Counted from the first letter of the stretch, positions 41,351 through 50,893 are shown. The stretch is 54,829 nt of DNA from UMGS172 sp045592985 (GCA_045592985.1 JAZNVU010000039.1:1-54829), one strand, 5' to 3'. Program-made: numbers and translations. The notes: generated by a model not told the origin, from the sequence alone.

Positions 41351-42058
41351 TTATTTGTTTTCGATCAAATCTTTTATTACTTCGCCGGCAATAATAAGTC
41401 CTGCAACCGACGGAACAAACGGTAGCGAACCCGGTATAGCCTTGCCGGTTTCGGAGTCTTTTTGGTTTGTGGCAAAGGGCTCTTCCTCTGAATAAACCAC
41501 CTTCAAATCCTTAACACCGCGTTTTTTAAGGGTTTGCCTCATAACACGTGCCAATGGACAAACCTTTGTTTTATAAATATCGGCAACCGTAAATTGTGTA
41601 GGGTCAAGCTTGTTGCCTGCACCCATGGCGGAAATAACGGGTATTGACAGTTCTTTTGCTCTGCAAATAATGTCGATTTTTGCCGTAACGGTATCAACTG
41701 CATCGACAACGTAATCATACTGCGAAAAATTAAACTGCTCGGCGGTCTCGGGCAGGTAAAAACACTTATAAACGGTGACTTTGCATTCTGGATTTATGTC
41801 GGCAATGCGGTTTTTAGCCACGTCTACCTTATATTGCCCAACGGTGCTGTGCAGGGCAATAATTTGTCGGTTTATGTTGCTTTCTGACACAAGGTCGCTG
41901 TCTATAAGGTCAATGGCGCCCACACCTGCGCGCGCCAAAGCCTCGACGGTGTAACCGCCGACACCGCCAACTCCAAAAACCGCGACACGGCTTTTTTGCA
42001 GTTTTTCGATCGAATTTTCGCCCAAAATAAGGGCAGAACGCGAAAATTGTTCGTTCAT
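41351..42058 (-). CDS. tcdA: tRNA threonylcarbamoyladenosine dehydratase (TcdA/CsdL, ThiF family)
   Basis: 235 residues, E1-like. The nucleotide-binding loop VFGVGGVGGYTVEALARAGV, the acidic DLIDSDLVSESNINRQ, and VDAVDTVTAKIDII are typical. TcdA cyclises the t6A modification at tRNA position 37 to ct6A using ATP. The length fits the family, which is shorter than MoeB or ThiF proteins with extra domains. Confidence 0.9.
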   Translation of the reverse strand: MNEQFSRSALILGENSIEKLQKSRVAVFGVGGVGGYTVEALARAGVGAIDLIDSDLVSESNINRQIIALHSTVGQYKVDVAKNRIADINPECKVTVYKCFYLPETAEQFNFSQYDYVVDAVDTVTAKIDIICRAKELSIPVISAMGAGNKLDPTQFTVADIYKTKVCPLARVMRQTLKKRGVKDLKVVYSEEEPFATNQKDSETGKAIPGSLPFVPSVAGLIIAGEVIKDLIENK

Positions 42059-42095
42059 AAATACTCCGTTTATAAAAACCGATTAAGTTTATCAC

Positions 42096-42626
42096 TTAAT
42101 GAGGTTTTTTATTTTCAAAAATTTTCTTAACAATGCCGGTTTTGTGCAAAAGCGAGTAGAAAAGTGTACCTGCAATTATACTGCAAGCGCCTTGTGTCGC
42201 GTTTCCTATGATATCAACAAGGGCAACACCGATGCCGTAAAGCGGAATTTCAAACAAAAAGTATCCCGCAACACCGATAAGTTCACCAACTGTTGTTGCC
42301 AACACAAGCCAACCGACATTAAGTTTTTTGCAAAGGTGCTTATTTGCGACAAAGTAAACAGCCAAGGCAATGAGCCATTTGATGATAAAAGTTGCAGGCG
42401 CGTAAACGGTATAACCCAGGAAAAGGTCAGAAAGACCTGCTCCAACAGCGGCGGCAAGGCCACCCCATAAAGGTCCTAAACAAAGCGCGGCAACAATAAT
42501 AAAACTGTCACCGAGGTTAAAATATCCGTTACCGGGCAAAGGAATAGGCAATGCCACGATAGAAACACAGATTACTGCTGCAAAAAGTGCAGCAAAACAC
42601 ATTTTTAAAATACTTGATTTTTTCAT
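42096..42626 (-). CDS. ECF transporter S component
   Basis: 176 residues with about five or six helices. The N-terminal pattern MKKSSILKMCFAALFAAVIC and PLPGNGYFNLGDSFI is typical of vitamin-binding S components of the HmpT/PdxU-like (DUF1393) group, so a vitamin B1/B6 precursor or similar is the likely ligand (inference). No energising EcfA or EcfT gene is near, so it would share a housekeeping ECF module. No riboswitch is visible in the 23-bp gap upstream. Confidence 0.82.
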   Translation of the reverse strand: MKKSSILKMCFAALFAAVICVSIVALPIPLPGNGYFNLGDSFIIVAALCLGPLWGGLAAAVGAGLSDLFLGYTVYAPATFIIKWLIALAVYFVANKHLCKKLNVGWLVLATTVGELIGVAGYFLFEIPLYGIGVALVDIIGNATQGACSIIAGTLFYSLLHKTGIVKKIFENKKPH

Positions 42627-42649
42627 AATAAACCATCCTTTTAATTTTA

Positions 42650-44035
42650 TTAATCAACTAACCGCTTTATCCACCAATCGTTTTTGATAAGTAAAAGTCC
42701 GAAAAACGCTTTTATAAAATACACACCCTGAACCACAAAATAAAGTGGTAATATGGGCAGTGCTGTAAATCGCGATAAAATAATACCCAAAGGTACCGAA
42801 ATGAACCACATAAATCCACCGTCAAACGCAAAAGTAACAAAAGCATTGCCACCCGAACGCATAATAAAATATGACGAGTGAGCAACGGCGTTGAACGGAA
42901 TGGTGACTGCTGTGATTAGCAGAAGTCCCGTCGCCAGCGAGCGAACTTCGGTTGTAGCGTTAAACAGATAAGGCACAAAAGGTGCCGATACAGCACAGAG
43001 GATGGCTACAAAAACGCCCGACAGAAGAGCAAACATCGAAAACTTAGGCGTCGACTGCCTGACTTCTTCAGTTTTTCCTGCACCCAGCATGTTGCCGATG
43101 ATAATACCGATTGCGTTACCGCCTGCAAGGAAAACAACCGAAATAACGTTCCAGAAGGTCTGCGAAATATTGTTAGCCGCTACAACGTCAAGTCCTCGAT
43201 AGGAATAACATTGGTTGACTGTAGCGATTCCGATTGACCATAAAGCCTCGTTAAGCGTAAGCGGAATGGCTTTGAAAAGCATGTTTTTGGCAAGCACGAA
43301 AGGAACTTTAAACCCTTTCCAAAAATGTACGGCATAAGGGCAATTTTGCTTATGTGAATGGGTCCAGATAATAATTATTACCATCTCCACAAAACGGGAA
43401 ATTACGGTGGCTATAGCAGCACCTGCAACACCCAGTTTGGGAATGTTAAGCGGTGCAAAGCCGAAAATGAGCAGATAATTAAACAAAAGGTTGACGAAAA
43501 CAGCAACAATGCCGGCAGTCATGGGCAGAACTGTTTCTCCCGATTCGCGCAGTGTACTTGAATAACTCTGTGTCAACGCAAACGGGATAAAACCCACAAG
43601 CATAATAAGCAAATAGGTTTTTGCTGAATTAAAAGCGGTTGCAACATCTTCCGGGGTACCTTCGCCTTGTAAGTAAAGCGAAATTAACGAATCACCGACC
43701 GTCAGGAACAATATAATTCCCGCAACCGTTATAAAGAGACAAAGAATTATCTTAAAACAGAGTGAAAAACGTATACCGGTATTATCACCTTTGCCGTAGA
43801 ACTGTGCGCTGTATATTCCGACGCCCGAAACAGCACCAAAAAGGCACAGGTTAAACACAAAAATAAGTTGGTTTGTAACCGAAACGCCACCCATCTTATA
43901 CTGACCGAGGCTTCCGACCATTATGTTGTCCAAAAGGCTTACAAAGTTGGTAATACCGTTTTGTAACATAATGGGCACAGCAACGCTGAACAAAAGGGCA
44001 TAAAAAGCCTTGTCTCCAAAATATTTTTTTAGCAT
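42650..44035 (-). CDS. MATE-family efflux transporter (second)
   Basis: 461 residues, 12 helices, with IMLQNGITNFVSLLDNIMVG in the first helix region. The start is the ATG at 44035 behind GAGG; the longer frame begins with TTG at 44059, overlaps the Nudix gene and lacks a site. It differs from the MATE at 29959 and belongs to a different subgroup by eye. The substrate is unknown. Confidence 0.9.
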   Translation of the reverse strand: MLKKYFGDKAFYALLFSVAVPIMLQNGITNFVSLLDNIMVGSLGQYKMGGVSVTNQLIFVFNLCLFGAVSGVGIYSAQFYGKGDNTGIRFSLCFKIILCLFITVAGIILFLTVGDSLISLYLQGEGTPEDVATAFNSAKTYLLIMLVGFIPFALTQSYSSTLRESGETVLPMTAGIVAVFVNLLFNYLLIFGFAPLNIPKLGVAGAAIATVISRFVEMVIIIIWTHSHKQNCPYAVHFWKGFKVPFVLAKNMLFKAIPLTLNEALWSIGIATVNQCYSYRGLDVVAANNISQTFWNVISVVFLAGGNAIGIIIGNMLGAGKTEEVRQSTPKFSMFALLSGVFVAILCAVSAPFVPYLFNATTEVRSLATGLLLITAVTIPFNAVAHSSYFIMRSGGNAFVTFAFDGGFMWFISVPLGIILSRFTALPILPLYFVVQGVYFIKAFFGLLLIKNDWWIKRLVD

Positions 44036-44055
44036 TTTAAAAACCTCTGAAAATT

Positions 44056-44601
44056 TCAAAACTCACCATTACGGCGCAGTTCGTTGAGTTTAAGTATGGC
44101 TGTTTGCGTTTTGGCGTCACGAATTTCGCCCGACATTATCATGTCGACCGCCTTTTTGAACGGTATTTTTTCCGCCTCTACAAATTCGTCTTCGTCGGGG
44201 TCAAGTTCGCCAAAGGTCAGCCCTTTTGCGGCAAAAAGCCAGATTATCTCACCGCAGTAACCGGGAGTAGGATAAAGTTGCCCCAAACTTACGTATGTTT
44301 CAGCCACGGCACCGGTTTCTTCCCTTAATTCTCGCTTTCCGCAAGTAAGAGGGTCTTCGTCGCCATCGCGTTTTCCTGCGGGAATTTCATAAATCACTTC
44401 ACCGTAAGGATATCTGAATTGCTTGACCATCAAAATTTCATCATTATCGGTAACCGCCGCAACACAAACGCCACCGTTGTGTTCGATAATCTCCCTTTTT
44501 GCGGTCTTGCCGTTGGGTAAAAGTGCCTCATCAACCCTTAAGTTAATGACTCTGCCTTTATATACATAATCTTTTTTTAGTGTTTTTTCTGCTAGTTTCA
44601 T
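44056..44601 (-). CDS. Nudix hydrolase, ADP-ribose pyrophosphatase type
   Basis: 181 residues. The Nudix box GKRDGDEDPLTCGKRELREE continues into TGA, and the upstream YPYGEVIYEIPAG and downstream LYPTPGYCGEIIWLF are characteristic of the ADP-ribose pyrophosphatase group. It cleaves ADP-ribose to AMP and ribose 5-phosphate. Confidence 0.9.
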   Translation of the reverse strand: MKLAEKTLKKDYVYKGRVINLRVDEALLPNGKTAKREIIEHNGGVCVAAVTDNDEILMVKQFRYPYGEVIYEIPAGKRDGDEDPLTCGKRELREETGAVAETYVSLGQLYPTPGYCGEIIWLFAAKGLTFGELDPDEDEFVEAEKIPFKKAVDMIMSGEIRDAKTQTAILKLNELRRNGEF

Positions 44602-44655
44602 TAAACCGACCTATCCTTCATAAATATAATTAAAAAGTGTTGAGGACTGATTATT

Positions 44656-45558
44656 ATGGAAAGTATTATAGAACATATCGACTACGATTACAATGGATAT
44701 TGCAAAATAATGCAAAAACTTTGTGATACATATAAATTTTTGAAATATGAGACCATAGGCAAAACAGTTTTCGGACGTGCCATACCGTCGCTAAGGGTAG
44801 GAAACAGCAGCGAATACGTGCTTTACACCGCCGCAATTCACGGAAGTGAACGAATTACCGCTACGGTACTGTTGCAATTTATTGCCGATTTATGCGCAGC
44901 CTTGCAAAACAACACCAAGTTGTCCGAAGTCGACATAACAAAGGCGATGTACGGTAGGGGTGTTATTTTTGTGCCGTTGTGCAACCCTGACGGATGCGAA
45001 ATTTCGCTGAAAGGTGTCAAGGGCTGTCTAGGTCACGAGGGAAGAATATACAAACTCTGCGGAGGAGATTTTGAACATTGGAACGCAAATCTTCGCGGCG
45101 TTGATTTAAACCACAATTTTGATGCCGGTTGGGAAACTTTACACGAACTCGAGCGAAAAGAGGGTATCTATGGACCGGGACCAACCCGTTACGGCGGTCA
45201 CAAGCCGTGCAGCGAGCCCGAAACAATAGCACTCACCGATTTGTGCAAACAACACACCATAAGATATGTAATGGCTTTACATTCACAGGGCGAGGTGATT
45301 TATTGGGATTACGACAACATTCCCACCATGCGAGGCAAAAAAATGGCAGAGATTTTTGCCGCATCGTCGGGTTATGCCCTTGATGTGCCGATAGGTCTTG
45401 CGGTTGGCGGCGGTTTTAAGGATTGGTTTATTAAAAACTACCGCCGACCGGGATTTACCATCGAGGTCGGCAAGGGCAGTAATCCTTTGCCACCAGAAAA
45501 AGGAGAGCAGATTTATGAACAAATAAAAGAAATGCTTACTTTAGGTCTTCTGATGTAG
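44656..45558 (+). CDS. M14-family zinc carboxypeptidase
   Basis: 300 residues. The zinc ligands are H62 and E65 (AIHGSERI) and H209 (ALHSQGE); the catalytic glutamate is E270 (FTIEVGKGSNPLP). The motifs resemble the gamma-D-glutamyl-diamino acid endopeptidase branch of M14, which cuts peptidoglycan stem peptides. There is no signal peptide, so it may act on recycled muropeptides in the cytosol (inference). Its 3' end overlaps the convergent GH13 gene by 23 bp. Confidence 0.87.
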   Translation: MESIIEHIDYDYNGYCKIMQKLCDTYKFLKYETIGKTVFGRAIPSLRVGNSSEYVLYTAAIHGSERITATVLLQFIADLCAALQNNTKLSEVDITKAMYGRGVIFVPLCNPDGCEISLKGVKGCLGHEGRIYKLCGGDFEHWNANLRGVDLNHNFDAGWETLHELERKEGIYGPGPTRYGGHKPCSEPETIALTDLCKQHTIRYVMALHSQGEVIYWDYDNIPTMRGKKMAEIFAASSGYALDVPIGLAVGGGFKDWFIKNYRRPGFTIEVGKGSNPLPPEKGEQIYEQIKEMLTLGLLM

Positions 45559-47416
45559 CATTATATGGCATTTTGAGAACCGTAAACCCAAGTGCGTCTA
45601 CACGGATTTTGCCGTTTTCGGGCAAGAAACCGAAAACAATATCGGCTTTTTCCCAGCCTTCGGGAGCGTCGATATAGTCGGTCTCAAACCAGCGGTTTAC
45701 GCATACTAGCACCTGCTCTTTTTTGGAGCGACGGATAAACGAGAACATACCGAGCGAGGTGTGAAGCGGTATAAAATCACCGTCTTTAAATGCGGAGCAG
45801 GTTCGACGGAAAAGACCTAATTTTTTGTAAAAATCCAAAAGATACGGGTCTTCTTTACCCCAAGGGTAGAACGAACGGCAGAACGGGTCGCCATAACCCT
45901 CTACGGCGGCTTCGTCACCGTAGTAAAGAGAGGGGATACCTGGCAAAGTGTACTGCAAAAGCGCGGTTAAATACAAAAGTTTTTTACTGCGCTCTAATTT
46001 TTCCGGGCTAAGTCGGGCGGTAGACTGCCATGCTCTGCCTCGGCCTAAATCACTCTCACCGCCGAGCGCCGTCAATATTCGGGGAGTGTCGTGCGTGCCG
46101 ACGTGGTTCATAAGAAGGCACAACGCTTGACTCGGGTAGTTTTCACATAGCGTCATAACCTCGTCGCAAAGGTCTTCGGCGTTGCCACCCGTCACAAACC
46201 CTATAATGGCAGATGCCAACGGATAGTTCATGACCGAGTCAAGTTGCCTGCCACGAAGATATCTTCGTCTTATGTCATAACTAATTTTGTTGGTAGCATC
46301 TTCCCAAACTTCGCCTATTATAAGCCCGTTGGGGTTTTCGGCCTTTATAGCGGTGCGAACTTTGTCGAGAAAGCAATCGGGCAGTTCGTCTGCAACGTCA
46401 AGTCTCCAACCCGATGCGCCAAGTCGCATCCAATGACGCAAAACACCGTTTTCGCCCGTGATAAACTCGGCAAAATCTTCGTTTTCCTCCACCGTTTCGG
46501 GCAAACTCGGAACGCCCCACCAACAACTGTAATCGTCGGGACGGTTTTTGAACTTAAACCAGCCTGCATATTTGGATTTTTCGGAATTATAAGCGCCGTT
46601 TCCGCCATATCTTTTGTATTTATCAAAATAAATACTGTCGGCACCTGTGTGGGAGAAAACTCCGTCAAGAACAACCGCTATGTTAAACTCCTTAGCCTCT
46701 TTACAAAGTCTTGTAAAGTCGGCTTCGGTACCAAGCAACGGGTCAATCTTCATGTAGTCGGCGGTGTTGTACCGATGGTTGGAATGAGCCTCAAAAATGG
46801 GGTTTAGATAAAGTATGCTAACACCCAAAGAGGCCAAATACGGCAGTTTTTGTCGAATACCCTCAAGGTCGCCGCCGTAATAGTCGTTACCTAAAGAACA
46901 AGGTCCGTTGTGCTGGCGGTATTCGGGTGTGGCCTCTGAGTTGTCTTGCATAAAACGGTCTTGTGGTACGTTTTCTTTTTTAGTTTTTGAGGCATAAAAA
47001 CGGTCGGGGAAAATTTGATAAATAATTCCGCCTGCAAAAGAGGAGGGAGTTTTGTATGCCTTTTCATAAACGGTCAACTGCCAGTCGCCACCGGGTCCAA
47101 AATCGCCCAAGGCATACTTCTGCCTAGAAATGGGTACATATCCAAAACAGTCGTAGTAACCGAAGTTGTACCAATAAAGTCCCTCTTTGAATTTGAGTTT
47201 TGTTTCGTAAAATCTCAAACTACCCTCGTAATATTCGGCAGGTTTTAAAACAACCGTTTCAAAGTCTTCGCTGTCGGCACGGTAGTTCATAACTGCTTTT
47301 TCTACCGAAAGGTTGTCGTCAAGCAAAATTCTGAAGGTCACAAAAGTGCCTTCTTTAACGGCGCCAAACGGCTGTTTATAAAGCGTGTTTCTCGAATGGT
47401 AGGGCAGATAACTCAT
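45536..47416 (-). CDS. GH13 alpha-glucan hydrolase (neopullulanase/cyclomaltodextrinase-like)
   Basis: 626 residues without a signal peptide, so cytosolic. An N-terminal beta domain (about 1-120) precedes the TIM barrel. The catalytic residues are seen in order: VLDGVFSHTG, GWRLDVADEL (nucleophile Asp), GLIIGEVWED (acid/base Glu) and MNHVGTHDTPR (stabilising Asp). It hydrolyses alpha-1,4 and possibly alpha-1,6 links of imported maltodextrins. No transporter or regulator of maltodextrin use adjoins it. Confidence 0.93.
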   Translation of the reverse strand: MSYLPYHSRNTLYKQPFGAVKEGTFVTFRILLDDNLSVEKAVMNYRADSEDFETVVLKPAEYYEGSLRFYETKLKFKEGLYWYNFGYYDCFGYVPISRQKYALGDFGPGGDWQLTVYEKAYKTPSSFAGGIIYQIFPDRFYASKTKKENVPQDRFMQDNSEATPEYRQHNGPCSLGNDYYGGDLEGIRQKLPYLASLGVSILYLNPIFEAHSNHRYNTADYMKIDPLLGTEADFTRLCKEAKEFNIAVVLDGVFSHTGADSIYFDKYKRYGGNGAYNSEKSKYAGWFKFKNRPDDYSCWWGVPSLPETVEENEDFAEFITGENGVLRHWMRLGASGWRLDVADELPDCFLDKVRTAIKAENPNGLIIGEVWEDATNKISYDIRRRYLRGRQLDSVMNYPLASAIIGFVTGGNAEDLCDEVMTLCENYPSQALCLLMNHVGTHDTPRILTALGGESDLGRGRAWQSTARLSPEKLERSKKLLYLTALLQYTLPGIPSLYYGDEAAVEGYGDPFCRSFYPWGKEDPYLLDFYKKLGLFRRTCSAFKDGDFIPLHTSLGMFSFIRRSKKEQVLVCVNRWFETDYIDAPEGWEKADIVFGFLPENGKIRVDALGFTVLKMPYNATSEDLK

Positions 47417-47444
47417 AATTTATTACTCCAAAAAAGGTGATGAT

Positions 47445-48455
47445 TTGCCACATATGGCATCGTTTTTAAGTTATATTTTTCACTTGCCAATAGGTGTTTT
47501 GGCAGTTTTGTCGGCAATAGCGTTAATGCTTATTAACGGTTGGACCGATGCGCCTGTCGGAATTGCTTCGGCAGTGGGAAGTAGGGCGCTGAGTTTTAAA
47601 AAAGCCACGGTTTTATCTTCGGTTTGTAACTGCTTAGGTGCTGTGGCCGTTGGACTTTTGGGTAACTCGGTGGCAAAAAGCGTAACCGAACTCTCAGGGT
47701 TTAACGGGTTACCGCCAAAACTCGGTGCCGTTTCCTTTACCGCCGCGATGTTAAGTGTTGCAGTGTGGTCGCTTTTGTCGCTTTTTGTCGGCATTCCCAC
47801 AAGCGAAAGTCACGCGCTGCTGGCGGCTTTATCGGGTGCTGCTATGGCAGTGACAGGAATAAATTCATTAAACGTCGGCGAATGGTCCAAGGTGCTGCTA
47901 GGATTGGTTATTTCGTCGGTTCCGCTTGTAGTACTTTCAAAAAAGGTTACTGCAATACTGAAAAAACGCTGTGGTGAAAAAAGCGACGCCAAATTCAAAA
48001 AAATGCTGATTGTGGGAGCAGGTATGTCGGCATTTGCTCACGGTGCGCAGGACGGACAAAAGTTTGCAGGTGTTTTTGCCCTTCAAATCGCCTTGCTTTC
48101 GGGTAAACAATCGTCTCATACCGTGCCTTTTTATGCCGTTTTGATTAGTGCCGTTTTTATATCAATAGGTATGCTGTTGGGCGGTAAAAAAATCGTCGGC
48201 ACATTAACAGAACTTTCATCACGCGATGCGCTAAGCGGTTTTTCTGCCGACCTTGTATCGGCTTTTGCGCTCCTCGTTATGTCGCTCGTCGGTATCCCTG
48301 CCAGCACCACTGCCGCCAAAACCTCGGCGCTTATCGGTACGGGCAACAGCAACATAAAAGGGGCAACCAAACTGTTTGCAACCTGGGTTTTAACTTTTCC
48401 GGCTTGCGGGTTTTTGGGTTTTGTCATCTCAAAACTGCTTTTGCTTGCAGTTTGA
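47445..48455 (+). CDS. Inorganic phosphate transporter, PiT family
   Basis: 336 residues with about ten helices. The two inverted signature repeats are present: MLINGWTDAPVGIASAVGSR and AFAHGAQDGQKFAG (the GANDxxN-like motif is altered). It probably carries phosphate with a cation. The start is TTG 47445 or ATG 47454; AAAGGTGA lies 4 or 13 bases before them, so neither spacing is ideal. Confidence 0.85.
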   Translation: MPHMASFLSYIFHLPIGVLAVLSAIALMLINGWTDAPVGIASAVGSRALSFKKATVLSSVCNCLGAVAVGLLGNSVAKSVTELSGFNGLPPKLGAVSFTAAMLSVAVWSLLSLFVGIPTSESHALLAALSGAAMAVTGINSLNVGEWSKVLLGLVISSVPLVVLSKKVTAILKKRCGEKSDAKFKKMLIVGAGMSAFAHGAQDGQKFAGVFALQIALLSGKQSSHTVPFYAVLISAVFISIGMLLGGKKIVGTLTELSSRDALSGFSADLVSAFALLVMSLVGIPASTTAAKTSALIGTGNSNIKGATKLFATWVLTFPACGFLGFVISKLLLLAV

Positions 48456-48464
48456 ACGACTTGG

Positions 48465-49034
48465 TTAAACGTCGTCGGGCGCTATAACACCAAAATAGGG
48501 TTTAAATCGCGCTTTTTCTTCCGCCAACGGGTCGGTGTCAAAGATATTAATTATCTCGCGGGTGTTTTTAAGAGCGTATTTTAAGGTATTGGCTGTGCCA
48601 CCGGGTTTGCCGTCAAAATAGGTTATGACGTAACGGCTTCGGTCGACCATGTAGCGGTTTCGCTGGGCAAACGCCCACTTTTCATATTTGTCGTTCAGCA
48701 CCACAACATCATCGCAACGCGGCAACAACTCGCGGTAACGGGTCTTCCAAGGCTCTTCCCATCCGTTTTCCTGCCCTTCGAAAGGTACAACAGCAATGAG
48801 TTTCACCGCTTTGTTTCGCCGTTTAATCATTTCAACATATTCGGCGGCTTCAATATCAAAACCTTTTGCCATACCGGTGTAAAAGATAGTGCAACCGTCG
48901 AGTATTTTGGTCGAAATAGCCGTGACCAACCTGTTCGTAAACTGAGCATACAAAGGGTCGTTTTTGCTAAATTTAAACACGAACTTATCGGGACGGTAAC
49001 CTGTAAAACAACAGGAATTGTCAAAATCTAACAT
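48465..49034 (-). CDS. SLOG-family (DUF1273/YpsA-like) protein
   Basis: 189 residues from the ATG at 49034, which has AAAGGAG eight bases upstream; the open frame extends to 49538 but that part is antisense to the Lrp gene. CCFTGYRPDKF, FYTGMAKGFDIEAAEYVE and EKWAFAQRNRYMVDRS are typical of the SLOG superfamily, thought to bind nucleotide-derived ligands. YpsA in Bacillus affects division; a role here is unknown. Confidence 0.87.
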   Translation of the reverse strand: MLDFDNSCCFTGYRPDKFVFKFSKNDPLYAQFTNRLVTAISTKILDGCTIFYTGMAKGFDIEAAEYVEMIKRRNKAVKLIAVVPFEGQENGWEEPWKTRYRELLPRCDDVVVLNDKYEKWAFAQRNRYMVDRSRYVITYFDGKPGGTANTLKYALKNTREIINIFDTDPLAEEKARFKPYFGVIAPDDV

Positions 49035-49070
49035 AAACACGACTCCTTTGCGGCAAATATTAAAACGCTG

Positions 49071-49117
49071 TTGACATTTCTTAAGAAAAGAGTATAATAT
49101 ACTTAATAAAATTAAGT
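49071..49117 (+). promoter_or_regulatory. Promoter and operator of the Lrp-like gene
   Basis: TTGACA (49071-49076), 16-bp spacer, TATAAT (49093-49098). Just downstream lies the perfect inverted repeat ACTTAAT-AAA-ATTAAGT (49101-49117), and within the spacer is TTCTTAAGAA (49078-49087). Both fit an operator for autoregulation by the Lrp-type protein encoded next. Confidence 0.65.
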
Positions 49118-49175
49118 ACAAGCAACTATAAATGTGCATATCCTTGCTTGTAAACTTCAAAAATGGGGAATAATA

Positions 49176-49655
49176 ATGGATAAGATAGACTATCATCTCA
49201 TAAGCCTGCTTCAGGAAAACGCCCGCATGCCGTTGAAACAATTGGCAGAAAAGGTGTTTTTGTCGTCTCCTGCTACGGCAGCGCGACTTGAAAGGCTTGA
49301 AAAAAGCGGAATTATAAGTGGATACGGTGTCAAGGTTGACCATAAAATGTTGGGTTACCCCATAACTGCGTTTATTAATTTGGAGGTAAAACCCCAACAA
49401 AAGGCAATCTTTTATCCCTTTATAAAAAAACATCCCAATGTTTTGGAGTGCTGCTGTGTTACGGGTCATTATTCCATGCTTATAAAGGTTGCTTTCCAAA
49501 GTACCGAGGCATTGGACGTCTTTATTGGTCAGTTGCAAACCTTTGGCAGTACCCAGACGCAGATAGTTTTCTCAACAGCGAAGGAGGAAACGGGCGTGGA
49601 TTTGGAAAACATTATGGCGGGCAACTATCCGTCTGTGCCCGAAATTAATGAATAA
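49176..49655 (+). CDS. Lrp/AsnC-family transcriptional regulator
   Basis: 159 residues from ATG 49176, with GGGGAATAATA upstream. The N-terminal helix-turn-helix is MDKIDYHLISLLQENARMPL, then KQLAEKVFLSSPATAARLER; the C-terminal RAM domain (about 68-150) would bind an amino acid or similar ligand and mediate octamer assembly. Lrp-type proteins commonly control their own gene. It overlaps the MGMT-like gene by eight bases. Confidence 0.92.
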   Translation: MDKIDYHLISLLQENARMPLKQLAEKVFLSSPATAARLERLEKSGIISGYGVKVDHKMLGYPITAFINLEVKPQQKAIFYPFIKKHPNVLECCCVTGHYSMLIKVAFQSTEALDVFIGQLQTFGSTQTQIVFSTAKEETGVDLENIMAGNYPSVPEINE

Positions 49656-49980
49656 TACCACATCGGTCTTCGACCGTATATATAATGTAGTAAAAAGCAT
49701 CCCAAAAGGCAAAGTTGCAACCTACGGTCAAGTGGCTTTGGCGGCGGGTAACCCGCGCTGGGCAAGGGTTGTGGGCTATGCGCTTCACTGTAATCCTGAC
49801 CCTTTAAGTATCCCTTGTTTCAGAGTTGTAAACCGCGAGGGCAGGGTGTCAAGCGCGTTTGCTTTCGGTGGCGAAAACGTGCAGGTACAACTACTTAAAG
49901 GCGAAGGGGTCTTGTTTTTGGACGATACCCATGTCGATATGCAAAATTTCTGTGTTAAATCATTGCCACAGATAAAATAA
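49648..49980 (+). CDS. MGMT-family DNA alkyl-transfer protein
   Basis: 110 residues, only the C-terminal DNA-binding domain of O6-alkylguanine-DNA alkyltransferases: IPKGKVATYGQVALAAGNPR, VGYALHCNP, and IPCFRVVNREG with the acceptor Cys57. Alkyltransferase-like proteins lack this Cys; here it is present, but the neighbouring His of PCHRV is Phe. It may repair alkylated guanine or flag it for excision. It is translationally coupled to the Lrp gene. Confidence 0.85.
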   Translation: MNNTTSVFDRIYNVVKSIPKGKVATYGQVALAAGNPRWARVVGYALHCNPDPLSIPCFRVVNREGRVSSAFAFGGENVQVQLLKGEGVLFLDDTHVDMQNFCVKSLPQIK

Positions 49981-49995
49981 GCGGTTATTTTGAAC

Positions 49996-50030
49996 AGGCT
50001 GTCTCGTAATTTCACGAGACAGCCTTTTAA
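49996..50030. terminator. Bidirectional terminator
   Basis: AGGCTGTCTCGT, loop AATTTC, ACGAGACAGCCT, then TTTAATTTT. Confidence 0.85.
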
Positions 50031-50032
50031 TT

Positions 50033-50893
50033 TTACTGATTTTCGTCTTCTTCGGTTATATGAACGTTCTTTTTGCATCCTTTTGCCGGGCGCAAAACTG
50101 TAACGTCGTCGCGGTGTACCGAAATCGGTAATCCGTCCGACCCGTCAAGAGCAACCTTAACTTTTCCGGTAATCAAAGCCACCTCAACAACGGTGCCTTT
50201 GCCTTCGGGGGTGTCAACATAACTGCCTTGACGCGGAGTTATGCGGTCAAGAAACTCGTAAGCGTCCTGCTCGTATTTAAGACAGCACATAAGCCTTCCA
50301 CAGGTGCCTGAAATTTTGGTGGGGTTAAGCGACAAGCCCTGCTCTTTTGCCATTTTGATGGAAACCGGCTGAAAATCCGACAAAAACCGCGAACAGCAGA
50401 AAGGCTGACCGCAAATTCCCAAACCACCCATCATTTTGGCTTCGTCTCTTACGCCGATTTGTCTTAGTTCAATTCGGGTGTGGAAGTGACCTGCAAGGTC
50501 TTTTACCAGTTCACGGAAGTCAACACGTCCGTCGGCAGTGAAAAAGAAGAGGATTTTTGTGCCGTCAAAGGCAATTTCAACGTCTACAAGTTTCATTTCA
50601 AGGCCGCGCTCTGCGATTTTTTCCTCGCAAAATTCAAAAGCGGTTGCTTCTTTAGCGCGATTCTCACGCATTTTCTTAAGGTCTTCTTCGGTTGCGGCGC
50701 GAACAACCTCTTTAAGTTGCCCTACAATCTGACTGTCGGGAACAGTGTGGTTTTCGCTGGCAACTTCACCGCATTCGGTACCGCGCGAGGTGGTGACGAT
50801 GACGTATGAGCCTGCTGAAAACTTTTGTCCCTTAGGGCTGAACGAATATATTCTTCCGTCTGAACGGAATTTTACTCCGATAACTTCTACCAT
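50033..50893 (-). CDS. ricT: RicT/YaaT (PSP1-domain) regulator
   Basis: 286 residues, PSP1 domain. The cysteine clusters ICGQPFCCSRFL and GTCGRLMCCLKYE match the Fe-S ligands of RicT. In Bacillus the RicA-RicF-RicT complex assists RNase Y mRNA maturation and influences Spo0A phosphorylation and sporulation. The holB-ricT order is conserved in Firmicutes. A 125-bp gap separates it from holB. Confidence 0.93.
   Translation of the reverse strand: MVEVIGVKFRSDGRIYSFSPKGQKFSAGSYVIVTTSRGTECGEVASENHTVPDSQIVGQLKEVVRAATEEDLKKMRENRAKEATAFEFCEEKIAERGLEMKLVDVEIAFDGTKILFFFTADGRVDFRELVKDLAGHFHTRIELRQIGVRDEAKMMGGLGICGQPFCCSRFLSDFQPVSIKMAKEQGLSLNPTKISGTCGRLMCCLKYEQDAYEFLDRITPRQGSYVDTPEGKGTVVEVALITGKVKVALDGSDGLPISVHRDDVTVLRPAKGCKKNVHITEEDENQ

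Noticed and set aside
49035..49538. Upstream extension of the SLOG protein open frame
   Set aside because: It is antisense to the Lrp gene, and the ATG at 49034 has a strong ribosome binding site.
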